Shown here: positions 1 to 5,508 of the stretch, one piece after another
Numbering within the stretch: position 1 is the first letter of the stretch
How the letters are laid out: every line of letters begins with the position of its first letter
NCBI GenBank assembly: GCA_038248745.1
Contig: JBBRXC010000082.1
Span: 1 to 7,325 of the forward strand
Source of the DNA: JAENWH01 sp038248745
GTDB lineage: Bacteria > Bacillota > Clostridia > Peptostreptococcales > Anaerovoracaceae
Direction: 5' to 3'
Length of the DNA stretch: 7,325 nucleotides
Notes under the pieces: model-generated
The model's database searches: none
Seen by the model: the letters and a program-made list of their open reading frames with translations, nothing else
What the model was told of the DNA's origin: nothing
Program-made: the position numbers and the translations under genes

Positions 1-47
1 CCATTAACCGTTACTTTAATTCGCTTATTGTTTGATACTGTTTTCAT
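1..47 (-). CDS. N-terminal start of an unidentified gene, cut by the window edge
   Basis: Only the first 16 codons are visible, reading MKTVSNNKRIKVTVNG from an ATG at 47 to 45; the gene continues beyond position 1. The start is supported by an AGGAGG ribosome binding site at 64-59, 11 nt upstream of the ATG, which is slightly long spacing. The short peptide is basic, then turns into a beta-strand-like stretch (IKVTVNG) of the type seen at the start of several families, including 2Fe-2S small subunits of molybdenum hydroxylases. Sixteen residues are far too few to assign a family, and I do not. It is co-directional with the ATPase gene upstream, but 154 bp separate them and a promoter-like sequence lies between, so it may be its own transcription unit. 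Confidence 0.6.
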   Translation of the reverse strand, partial: MKTVSNNKRIKVTVN

Positions 48-201
48 CTGAAAATAATCCTCCTCTTAATGGGGTTTCTTAGTAGAAATTGATATTTAAA
101 GAAATGTAAAAATTGAGATTGTTAAAATATTATTAATCCTAATCTACCACACAACACAACAAATTTCAAATGTTTTTTGTCGAGAATGAAAAGTTTATGC
201 T
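48..201. other. Intergenic gap between the ATPase gene and the left-edge gene
   Basis: This 154-bp AT-rich gap holds the candidate promoter at 141-169 and the ribosome binding site at 59-64. I see no convincing intrinsic terminator after the ATPase stop codon: there is no GC-rich stem followed by a T-run on the minus strand, only weak A/T pairings such as ACAAA with TTTGT. Read-through from the oxidoreductase operon into the left-edge gene therefore cannot be excluded. Confidence 0.5.
141..169 (-). promoter_or_regulatory. Candidate sigma-A promoter for the left-edge gene
   Basis: On the minus strand, TTGAAA (169-164, 5 of 6 matches to the -35 consensus) and TAGATT (146-141, 4 of 6 to the -10 consensus) are separated by exactly 17 nt. 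Transcription would begin near 135, giving a leader of roughly 85-90 nt before the ATG at 47. The surrounding sequence is AT-rich, so chance matches are likely; placement in the only sizeable gap on this side supports the call. Confidence 0.35.
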
Positions 202-906
202 TTATCTGTCGAGCCAGGTTGGCCTCATATATAATTTGATAGGATAAACGGCAAAATCATTCAGATCTTCCTTTTTGAGGCGCTGTTTCAACTCATCTAA
301 AAGTTCCTCAATACAGGTATTAAAAATAATCGGGATACCCATCCTTTCAGATATTTCGCTACATAATTTATAGCCTTTTATTATTTCACCGACAGTGGTC
401 TCTCTGATCAAGTGGGTATTATTAATGATGCCTTCTATTTTGATGCCCGTTTCATTCTGAATTTTTTTAATATGCTCGAGCGCACCATCCAGATGATCCG
501 TTTCAGGTCTGTTTCCATTAATGACACAAAGCATGGTTGAATCCCCCGTGATAAAATACTTTTTAAACTGGTTTAACACTCTTGCGCCACTGTCATCTCC
601 CCCCACATCAACAACGGCCAGATACTCTTTGTTTTCAAGTGGGGCCTTTAGTGCTGGGGAAATAGCCGGCATATCTTCCGTAATATCATATCCGTAGGAA
701 TTATGATGAACCACAATTCCTAAATTTTCCATATATTTCTGTCGTTCTCTGCTTCTGAAATATGGATTGGCAATATCCATATCCAGCAAAGCGACTTTCT
801 CATGCTCTTTTCTTAAATTGATGGCCATGTTCACAGCAAATTCAGTTTTTCCGCTGCCGTAATGACCTGTGATGATGATGATTCGTTTCATTGTAAAATT
901 CTTCAT
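202..906 (-). CDS. P-loop ATPase (CobQ/CobB/MinD/ParA-like) coupled to the oxidoreductase operon
   Basis: A 234-residue predicted cytoplasmic nucleotide-binding protein. Visible motifs are a Walker A loop GHYGSGKT (residues 14-21), a LLDMDIANPYF segment (40-50) like the conserved DxD region of MinD/ParA-type ATPases, a Walker B-like VVDVGGDDSGA (98-108), and an INNTHL segment (161-166) where related proteins contact the base. The loop lacks the first lysine of the deviant KGGxGKT form. No membrane segment is evident. The ATG at 906-904 overlaps the gamma-subunit stop (TAATG), with a GGAG 6 nt upstream inside the last gamma codons; this supports the first ATG over the internal one at residue 6. 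Translational coupling suggests a job tied to the oxidoreductase. A maturation, cluster or cofactor delivery, or regulatory role is inference; the exact function is unknown. Confidence 0.8.
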   Translation of the reverse strand: MKNFTMKRIIIITGHYGSGKTEFAVNMAINLRKEHEKVALLDMDIANPYFRSRERQKYMENLGIVVHHNSYGYDITEDMPAISPALKAPLENKEYLAVVDVGGDDSGARVLNQFKKYFITGDSTMLCVINGNRPETDHLDGALEHIKKIQNETGIKIEGIINNTHLIRETTVGEIIKGYKLCSEISERMGIPIIFNTCIEELLDELKQRLKKEDLNDFAVYPIKLYMRPTWLDR

Positions 907-1439
907 TATTTGCTCCAGGCTTCCAGTGCCTTCATATTAAGTGCGATAAGTTCCGTTTTTCCACCGGTCATTACCTCTTCAAATACTTTTTTCATAATAG
1001 AAAGTTCTACCACATTTGTAATTTGAATGATGGCACCAAGCATAACCATATTGGCTGTTTTTCCGTTTCCAACTTGTTCTTCAGCGATCTTGTTACAATC
1101 CACATAATAAACGTTGATATCGGTTCTGGCTGCCTTCTGCGTAATGATGGATGCATTGATGAATAAATCTCCTCCTGGTAAAAGCATATGCTCAAATTTA
1201 TCAAGAGATGGTCCATTCATGGCCACCAAAACATCACAAGTGCTTGACAGTGGCGATGCGATGGGATCTTCAGAAATACAGACAGTGCAATTGGCCGTAC
1301 CACCTCTCATCTCAGGGCCATAGGATGGCATCCAGGTAACTTCTTTGTCTTCATACATGGCTGCATATGCCAGCATCCTTCCAATCAGTAATACACCCTG
1401 TCCACCAAATCCCGCAATAAATATTTTTTTCAGACTCAT
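906..1439 (-). CDS. 2-oxoacid:ferredoxin oxidoreductase, gamma subunit
   Basis: A 177-residue protein of the pyruvate/ketoisovalerate oxidoreductase gamma (catalytic domain) family. In multi-subunit 2-oxoacid:ferredoxin oxidoreductases this subunit works with the alpha and beta subunits in the CoA-dependent oxidative decarboxylation of a 2-oxoacid to acyl-CoA. Recognisable features are the N-terminal Rossmann-like GFGGQG (residues 10-15) and the family signature SYGPEMRGGTANC (39-51). Length is normal for the family. The ATG follows the beta-subunit TAA with no gap (TAAATG), and a strong AGGAGG lies 8 nt upstream within the last beta codons. It is the fourth gene of a delta-alpha-beta-gamma operon, and its own stop overlaps the start of the ATPase. 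Substrate preference cannot be read from this subunit. Confidence 0.93.
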   Translation of the reverse strand: MSLKKIFIAGFGGQGVLLIGRMLAYAAMYEDKEVTWMPSYGPEMRGGTANCTVCISEDPIASPLSSTCDVLVAMNGPSLDKFEHMLLPGGDLFINASIITQKAARTDINVYYVDCNKIAEEQVGNGKTANMVMLGAIIQITNVVELSIMKKVFEEVMTGGKTELIALNMKALEAWSK

Positions 1440-2186
1440 TTATTTTACCTCCTCTGGACATTTAAACATCTTCAGTGGATAATACGGAATCATGTTTTCC
1501 TTTAGCCACTGTATAGAGTCTACAGGATTCAATCCCCAGTTTGTCGGACAAGTGGATAAAATTTCTACAAAAGCAAATCCCAGTTTCTTTTCCTGAATCT
1601 CAAAAGCCTTCTGAATAGCTTTCTTCGCTTTTCTTATTTCTCCCGGTGAAGAAAGGGAAACCCTTTCAACATAGACAGCCCCATCTATTGTTGAAATCAA
1701 TTCCGCCATTCTAAGTGGCATTCCAGCCTGCGCAACAGTTCTTCCCTCTACGCAGGTGGTGGATTTCTGTCCAATCAGCGTCGTTGGGGCCATTTGCCCA
1801 CCAGTCATGCCATAAATAGCATTATTGATAAAAAAGGTGCAAAATTTTTCTCCTCTATGTGCTGCATGAACAATTTCTCCTGTACCTATAGAAGCAAGAT
1901 CTCCATCTCCCTGATAGGTGAAGACAGGGGCATTTGGGTGTACTCTTTTTATGCCGGAGGCCACTGCTGGCGCTCTTCCATGAGCGGCTTCAATCATATC
2001 AACGTTAAAATAATGATGTGCTACAATAGAACACCCTACTGGAGATACCCCAATGCAATTTCCCAGATCTCCTCTTTCTTCCAATACTTCCATGATCAAA
2101 CGATGGGCAATGCCGTGTGTACAACCGGGACAGTAATGCATTTCCATTTCACGCATTCCTTTTGTATATTCAAATACTGGTTTCAC
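1440..2186 (-). CDS. 2-oxoacid:ferredoxin oxidoreductase, beta (TPP-binding) subunit
   Basis: A 248-residue thiamine-pyrophosphate subunit that carries out decarboxylation and passes electrons to an iron-sulfur cluster. The TPP motif is clear: GDG at residues 93-95 and NN at 121-122, followed by YGMTGGQMAPTT (125-136). Probable [4Fe-4S] ligands are C19 and C22 (YCPGCTHG), C52 and C213 (STCPTN), the usual pattern for this subunit class. Translation starts at a GTG that directly follows the alpha stop (TAAGTG), with GGAGGT 7 nt upstream; the first ATG would drop ten residues and lies away from that site. Together with the VorB-type alpha subunit, a branched-chain 2-oxoacid substrate is most likely. 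2-Oxoglutarate (Kor type) is the main alternative. Confidence 0.93.
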   Translation of the reverse strand: MKPVFEYTKGMREMEMHYCPGCTHGIAHRLIMEVLEERGDLGNCIGVSPVGCSIVAHHYFNVDMIEAAHGRAPAVASGIKRVHPNAPVFTYQGDGDLASIGTGEIVHAAHRGEKFCTFFINNAIYGMTGGQMAPTTLIGQKSTTCVEGRTVAQAGMPLRMAELISTIDGAVYVERVSLSSPGEIRKAKKAIQKAFEIQEKKLGFAFVEILSTCPTNWGLNPVDSIQWLKENMIPYYPLKMFKCPEEVK

Positions 2187-2200
2187 TTAACCCACCTCCA
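2187..2200 (-). promoter_or_regulatory. Ribosome binding site that fixes the GTG start of the beta subunit
   Basis: On the minus strand GGAGGT is followed by the seven bases GGGTTAA and then GTG at 2186-2184. The site lies inside the final codons of the alpha gene, whose TAA immediately precedes the GTG. This spacing is near optimal and makes the GTG preferable to the next in-frame ATG, ten codons downstream. Confidence 0.75.
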
Positions 2201-3263
2201 ACATCTTTTTAGTTCTCTCTGCCACTTCTATGGGATCAAGAAGCATCCCACCGACTCTATTAATTAGCGAAACAGGGAATCTGCCTTTCAATGCACATTC
2301 GACATCCTGTATCATCTGTCCTTGAGACAATTCAACAGAGATAACCTGTTTTGTCTTTGGCCCGATTTTGCTAAAAGCTTCCTTCGGGAAAGGCCATAAT
2401 GTTTTAGGTCTGATCAAGCCTGTCTTTATCCCTTCATTTGCTAAAATATCCATCGCTTCAAGCACTACCCTTGCGGTGGAACCAAAAGCAACAAAAACTA
2501 TTTCAGCATCCTCAAGATGAACTGTTTCAAAATCCGCAAGTTCTTTTTCAGCCTTCACATACTTAGGCCAGTAACTGTTTATATAATCCTCAAGAAGCTC
2601 TTGTTCCAGCCATACCGAATTAATGGCAATTCGGTCTCTTTTATTCTTGTGTCCGGTCAATGCCCAGGGTTTAGCTTCTGGAATTTCATTTTCCGTCAAC
2701 GCATGTTTTGCCTCGGGAATAATAACAGGTTCCATCATTTGGCCAAGCATGCCATCTGCAGCAATAATGACAGGGTTTCTGTATTCATCTGCAACATCAA
2801 AAGCCTTTGTAATCATATCCATCGTTTCCTGAATAGAACTTGGTGCATAGACGATGCAGTGATAATCCCCATTGCCTCCCCCTCTTGTCACCTGATTATA
2901 ATCTGCCTGTCCTGGCTGTATGGAACCGATTCCAGGGCCGCCCCTCATAATGTTAAGAATTACCATCGGAAGCTGCACAGAGGCAAGCAGTGAAATCCCT
3001 TCCTGCATCAGTGCAATCCCAGGTGAAGAAGATGAAATCATTACTCGCCCACCTGCCGCTGAAGCACCATAAGCCATATTAATGGCGGCCAGTTCACTTT
3101 CTGCCTGAATAAATTCACCGCCTACTTTTGCCAGTTCTCTCGACATATATTCCGGGATTTCGTTCTGTGGTGTGATCGGGTAGCCAAAGTAATATCTACA
3201 GCCTGCATTTAAAGCGGCCTTAGCGAAGGCTTCATTCCCCTTCATTAATTTTTTGTCAGTCAT
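2187..3263 (-). CDS. vorB: 2-oxoacid:ferredoxin oxidoreductase, alpha subunit (3-methyl-2-oxobutanoate dehydrogenase VorB type)
   Basis: A 358-residue alpha subunit, normal length for the separate-subunit form. Visible are GNEAFAKAAL at the N-terminus (9-18), the substrate-side YPITPQNE (28-35), an AESELAAINMAYGAS segment (54-68), SSSSPGIALMQEG (77-89), and RGGPGIGSIQPGQAD near residues 107-121. The C-terminal domain, including FGSTARV and the RPKTLWPFP segment, matches the transketolase-C-like domain II of these enzymes. The family converts branched-chain 2-oxoacids plus CoA and oxidised ferredoxin to branched acyl-CoA, CO2 and reduced ferredoxin. The ATG lies 5 nt after the ferredoxin gene, with GGAG located within its last codons. 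The branched-chain assignment rests on overall resemblance to VorB-annotated proteins and on the nearby ptb-buk; 2-oxoglutarate is the alternative substrate. Confidence 0.9.
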   Translation of the reverse strand: MTDKKLMKGNEAFAKAALNAGCRYYFGYPITPQNEIPEYMSRELAKVGGEFIQAESELAAINMAYGASAAGGRVMISSSSPGIALMQEGISLLASVQLPMVILNIMRGGPGIGSIQPGQADYNQVTRGGGNGDYHCIVYAPSSIQETMDMITKAFDVADEYRNPVIIAADGMLGQMMEPVIIPEAKHALTENEIPEAKPWALTGHKNKRDRIAINSVWLEQELLEDYINSYWPKYVKAEKELADFETVHLEDAEIVFVAFGSTARVVLEAMDILANEGIKTGLIRPKTLWPFPKEAFSKIGPKTKQVISVELSQGQMIQDVECALKGRFPVSLINRVGGMLLDPIEVAERTKKMLEVG

Positions 3264-3268
3264 CTTTT

Positions 3269-3499
3269 TTATTCTCCTACTCTGTATACGGCAATAACGC
3301 CATCAGGACACATTAACGCACAGTTTGCGCATCCGATACATTCCTCCTCATTCATGATGGAGATGGGATGATACCCTTTTTTGTTAACCAGTACCTCGTC
3401 CAGTTTCAGTATTTTCTTTGGACATGCTGCCACGCAAAGCTCGCAGCCTTTGCACCGATCAGTTCTTAATATTAATTTTCCTTTAACCAATTGCATCAC
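3269..3499 (-). CDS. 2-oxoacid:ferredoxin oxidoreductase, delta subunit (2[4Fe-4S] ferredoxin)
   Basis: A 76-residue ferredoxin-like subunit that relays electrons from the catalytic subunits to external ferredoxin. It carries two complete C-x2-C-x2-C-x3-CP motifs, C16/C19/C22/C26 and C54/C57/C60/C64, separated by a short basic and acidic linker; all eight cysteines are present. It is the first gene of the operon. The start is ambiguous: a GTG at 3499 is directly followed by an ATG at 3496, so the protein begins either MMQLV or MQLV. An AGGA lies 7 nt from the GTG and 10 nt from the ATG, while a second purine run (AGGGAG) sits too close to either, so the site does not settle the choice. The difference is one residue. 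Confidence 0.93.
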   Translation of the reverse strand: MMQLVKGKLILRTDRCKGCELCVAACPKKILKLDEVLVNKKGYHPISIMNEEECIGCANCALMCPDGVIAVYRVGE

Positions 3500-3521
3500 T
3501 CCCTTTTCCTATTGTTTTTTA

Positions 3522-3550
3522 TTGACTATGTTTTTGTTTTAAATTAAACT
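3522..3550 (+). promoter_or_regulatory. Candidate sigma-A promoter for the XRE regulator
   Basis: TTGACT (3522-3527, 5 of 6 matches to the -35 consensus) and TAAACT (3545-3550, 4 of 6 to the -10) are 17 nt apart on the plus strand, implying a leader of about 90 nt before the ATG at 3648. The -10 element falls within the first copy of the direct repeat at 3541-3599, so repeat-bound protein could block it. Alternative -10-like hexamers, TATCAT (3582) and TATATT (3592), lack a good -35. No equally clear promoter for the leftward ferredoxin gene was found in this AT-rich gap. Confidence 0.3.
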
Positions 3551-3599
3551 GTAACTATCTTTATTTTTTTTAAAATCAAACTATCATTATCTATATTTT
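3541..3599. repeat. Imperfect 27-bp direct repeat in the divergent intergenic region, candidate operator
   Basis: Bases 3541-3567 and 3573-3599 match at 22 of 27 positions with an offset of 32 bp, about three helical turns. Shared blocks are AAAT, AAACT, TATCT and TATTTT in the same order. The heptamer AACTATC also occurs at 3553 and 3579, and a related GACTATG at 3524. The repeat lies between the divergent starts of the ferredoxin gene and the XRE regulator, the expected place for an operator controlling both. Low sequence complexity (mostly A and T) raises the chance of coincidence. Confidence 0.45.
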
Positions 3600-3647
3600 G
3601 TTTGGATTTAAGCTATAGCGATCCTTTAGAGTCAGGAGTAAAACATT

Positions 3648-4388
3648 ATGAGTGAAATCTCTCAACACGTTGGGCAACGGATAAAAAAATATAGAAAAAG
3701 TAAAGGATTTACCATAGAACAATTTTCAAAAATGATTAATAAAAGCAAAGCAACTTTATCTAAATATGAAAACGGCAAGATTACCATCGATATTGAAACG
3801 CTGCTGGATATCGCCGATGCGCTTGAAATGGAATTTGTAAATCTTATTGATTATCGGTCTCCCAAGATCAAGCCAGAATCATTGCCTGCCAACTCTTATT
3901 TTAATAAACACACCTATTATCTTTACTACTTTGACGGCAGAACAAAGAAAATTATCAGGGCACTGATTCATCTCACACCTTCTCGAGAAGATGCCTCCGA
4001 CATTCATGTCATTATGTATCACGGCCTAGAATCCTTTGATGCCCCCGATAAATGCCAATATATTTTTATAGGTACCATGAAACCATACGACACCATTACA
4101 CATATGTACCTTACCAATCAAACCAATATGACAGAACGGATGTACCTTTGCGTACTGAATCCCATGGATGCAGGTTCTCCGGCAATTGGTATGCTTTCCG
4201 GTCTTGGAAGCAAACCTTTCTTTGCACCTATTTCAATAAAAGCTTTGATTTCCAAAGTTCTTTTAGAAGAAAATGAGGATTTTATGAATGTCTTAAAACT
4301 GAGCAAAGAAGATTATCATATGGTGAAGTATTACAATATGATGGTCATTAACCGGCCCAATTCCCTCTTTCTGGAAGGGAAAAAATAA
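3648..4388 (+). CDS. XRE-family helix-turn-helix transcriptional regulator
   Basis: A 246-residue protein. Residues 8-66 form a typical Cro/C1-type (XRE) helix-turn-helix, with the recognition region around KSKATLSKYENGKITIDIETL (32-52) and the family end pattern LLDIADALEM. Residues about 85-205 are a separate domain rich in aromatic and beta-prone segments (TYYLYYFDG, YIFIGTMKPYD, PISIKALIS); I do not recognise it as a named domain and it is neither a cupin nor a peptidase by eye. There is no membrane segment. An AGGAG (3634-3638) lies 9 nt before the ATG. It is the only plus-strand gene, divergent from the delta-alpha-beta-gamma operon and convergent with buk, so it probably controls one or both metabolic units. 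A metabolite-sensing role for the C-terminal domain is inference. Confidence 0.88.
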   Translation: MSEISQHVGQRIKKYRKSKGFTIEQFSKMINKSKATLSKYENGKITIDIETLLDIADALEMEFVNLIDYRSPKIKPESLPANSYFNKHTYYLYYFDGRTKKIIRALIHLTPSREDASDIHVIMYHGLESFDAPDKCQYIFIGTMKPYDTITHMYLTNQTNMTERMYLCVLNPMDAGSPAIGMLSGLGSKPFFAPISIKALISKVLLEENEDFMNVLKLSKEDYHMVKYYNMMVINRPNSLFLEGKK

Positions 4389-4421
4389 TCTCTGGACAGA
4401 AAAAATCACAAATATTTACTT
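4389..4421. other. Convergent 33-bp gap between the regulator and butyrate kinase
   Basis: The two genes end tail to tail with only 33 bp between stop codons. I see no intrinsic terminator with a GC-rich stem and T-run for either direction, so some transcript overlap between regulator and buk mRNAs is possible. The right part of the gap enters a 14-bp direct repeat (see 4410-4440). Confidence 0.5.
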
Positions 4422-4440
4422 CTAATAAATTTTTACTTCT
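4410..4440. repeat. Short tandem direct repeat spanning the butyrate kinase stop codon
   Basis: AAATATTTACTTCT (4410-4423) and AAATTTTTACTTCT (4427-4440) match at 13 of 14 positions with a 17-bp offset. The copies cover the last codons of buk and the bases after its TAG stop. This may be a small local duplication, or chance in AT-rich sequence. Confidence 0.4.
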
Positions 4441-5492
4441 TCTTCCCCTTTTAAAACCCGAAGCGCACCATTTGCCAAGGCACTCATTTCATCTTCTCCT
4501 GGATAAACGATTATTTTTGCTATAAAACTGACATTCTCACTGATCCATGAAACAAATTTTTTATCATAGGCAATGCCACCAGTTAAAATAATTGCATCCA
4601 CATCCCCTTTTAAAGTTGTTGCGCAAGCCCCTATTTCTTTGGAAATCTGATAAGCCATCGCTCTATATATTAATTCCGCGTCTTGATCTCCAGCCTCAAT
4701 TCTTTTCCCCACTTCTATTCCGTCATTTGTATTCAAATAAGCTACTAGACCACCTTTGCCTTTCAGTTTCTTTTTGATGTCTTCTAAAGAATAGTTGCCC
4801 GAAAAACACATTTTCACTAATCCACCGGCTGGAACGCCGCCTGCTCTTTCAGGAGAGAAAGGTCCATCACCATCCAATGCATTGTTTACATCAATGACTT
4901 TCCCTTTTCTGTGTGCACCGACAGAAACGCCACCACCCATATGCGCCACAATAAAATTTGCCTGATCATAACTTTTTCCCAATTCTATGGATGCTTTTCT
5001 GGCAACTGCCTTTTGATTGAGGGCATGAAGTATACTTATTCTAGGAAGTTCCGGAAGACCTGAAATTCTTGCCAAATCCTGCATTTCATCTACAACAACA
5101 GGGTCAACAATAAACGATGGGATATTAAATTCTGATGAAATTTCAAAAGCCAGTATCCCCCCCAGATTTGACGCATGCTCCCCAGATAGTCCAATTTTTA
5201 AATCTTCAATCATTTGAGGTGTAACTTCATAAGTTCCCCCTTCAATTGGCTTTAGCAAGCCACCTCTGCCAACTACCGCAGTTAAATCAGCCAAATGAAT
5301 ACCCTGTTCTATTAAGGTATTTAAAATCACCTTTTTTCTAAACTCATATTGATCAATAATCCTGTTATATTTATTTATTTCTTCTGAAGAATGCCTTATA
5401 ACTGTTTCAAAAACTTCGGTGCTGTCTTCAAACACGCCGATTTTTGTTGATGTTGATCCAGGATTGATTACTAAAATTTTATTCATCATCAT
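4422..5492 (-). CDS. buk: Butyrate kinase
   Basis: A 356-residue acyl kinase of the acetate/butyrate kinase (ASKHA fold) family, converting acyl-phosphate plus ADP to free acid plus ATP in the cytoplasm. The N-terminal phosphate-binding motif NPGSTSTKIGVF (residues 10-21), the central AHMGGGVSVGAHRKG (183-197), the ALDGDGPFSPERAGGVPAG block (205-223) characteristic of butyrate rather than acetate kinases, and the adenosine-site LTGGIAYDKKFV (303-314) are all present. Length is usual. Three ATG codons are in tandem; the first (5492) is best placed, 9 nt after an AGGAG inside the last ptb codons. It sits 4 nt after ptb, as in butyrate-forming and branched-chain-acid pathways. Enzymes of this family often also accept isobutyryl- and isovaleryl-phosphate, which fits the nearby VorB-type oxidoreductase. 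Confidence 0.95.
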   Translation of the reverse strand: MMMNKILVINPGSTSTKIGVFEDSTEVFETVIRHSSEEINKYNRIIDQYEFRKKVILNTLIEQGIHLADLTAVVGRGGLLKPIEGGTYEVTPQMIEDLKIGLSGEHASNLGGILAFEISSEFNIPSFIVDPVVVDEMQDLARISGLPELPRISILHALNQKAVARKASIELGKSYDQANFIVAHMGGGVSVGAHRKGKVIDVNNALDGDGPFSPERAGGVPAGGLVKMCFSGNYSLEDIKKKLKGKGGLVAYLNTNDGIEVGKRIEAGDQDAELIYRAMAYQISKEIGACATTLKGDVDAIILTGGIAYDKKFVSWISENVSFIAKIIVYPGEDEMSALANGALRVLKGEEEVKIY

Positions 5493-5508
5493 ATTTTTAT
5501 TCTCCTAA
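5493..5508 (-). promoter_or_regulatory. Ribosome binding site of buk embedded in the ptb end
   Basis: The final ptb codons GGA GAA TAA supply an AGGAG 9 nt before the first of three consecutive in-frame ATGs. The second and third ATGs would have 12 and 15 nt spacing, so the first start is preferred. The arrangement implies translational coupling of the kinase to the transferase. Confidence 0.65.

Noticed and set aside
1794..2267. Plus-strand open frame of 157 codons opposite the alpha/beta subunit genes
   Set aside because: It lies antisense to well-recognised beta and alpha subunit genes, has a Cys/His/Phe-rich composition without motifs, and has no good ribosome binding site. It is a shadow frame, as are the similar antisense frames at 2517-2993 and 5675-6013.
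906..3499. 2-Oxoglutarate (Kor) or indolepyruvate (Ior) oxidoreductase as the primary call for the four-subunit enzyme
   Set aside because: Ior enzymes have a long fused alpha subunit with a C-terminal ferredoxin domain, which is absent here. Kor remains possible, but the alpha subunit looks like VorB and the ptb-buk context favours branched-chain acyl-CoA; succinyl-CoA would not be a Ptb substrate.
3500..3647. Possible sigma-54 promoter, considered because bkd operons of Bacillus are sigma-54 dependent
   Set aside because: No GG-N10-GC spacing is found on either strand of the divergent gap, and the regulator in the window has no sigma-54 activator (AAA+) domain.
4361..4385. Hairpin TTCCCT/AGGGAA with a 9-nt loop followed by A residues near the end of the regulator gene
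   Set aside because: The stem is followed by A, not T, on the plus strand; on the minus strand the T-run precedes the stem instead of following it. It also lies within the coding region, so it is not an intrinsic terminator for either gene.
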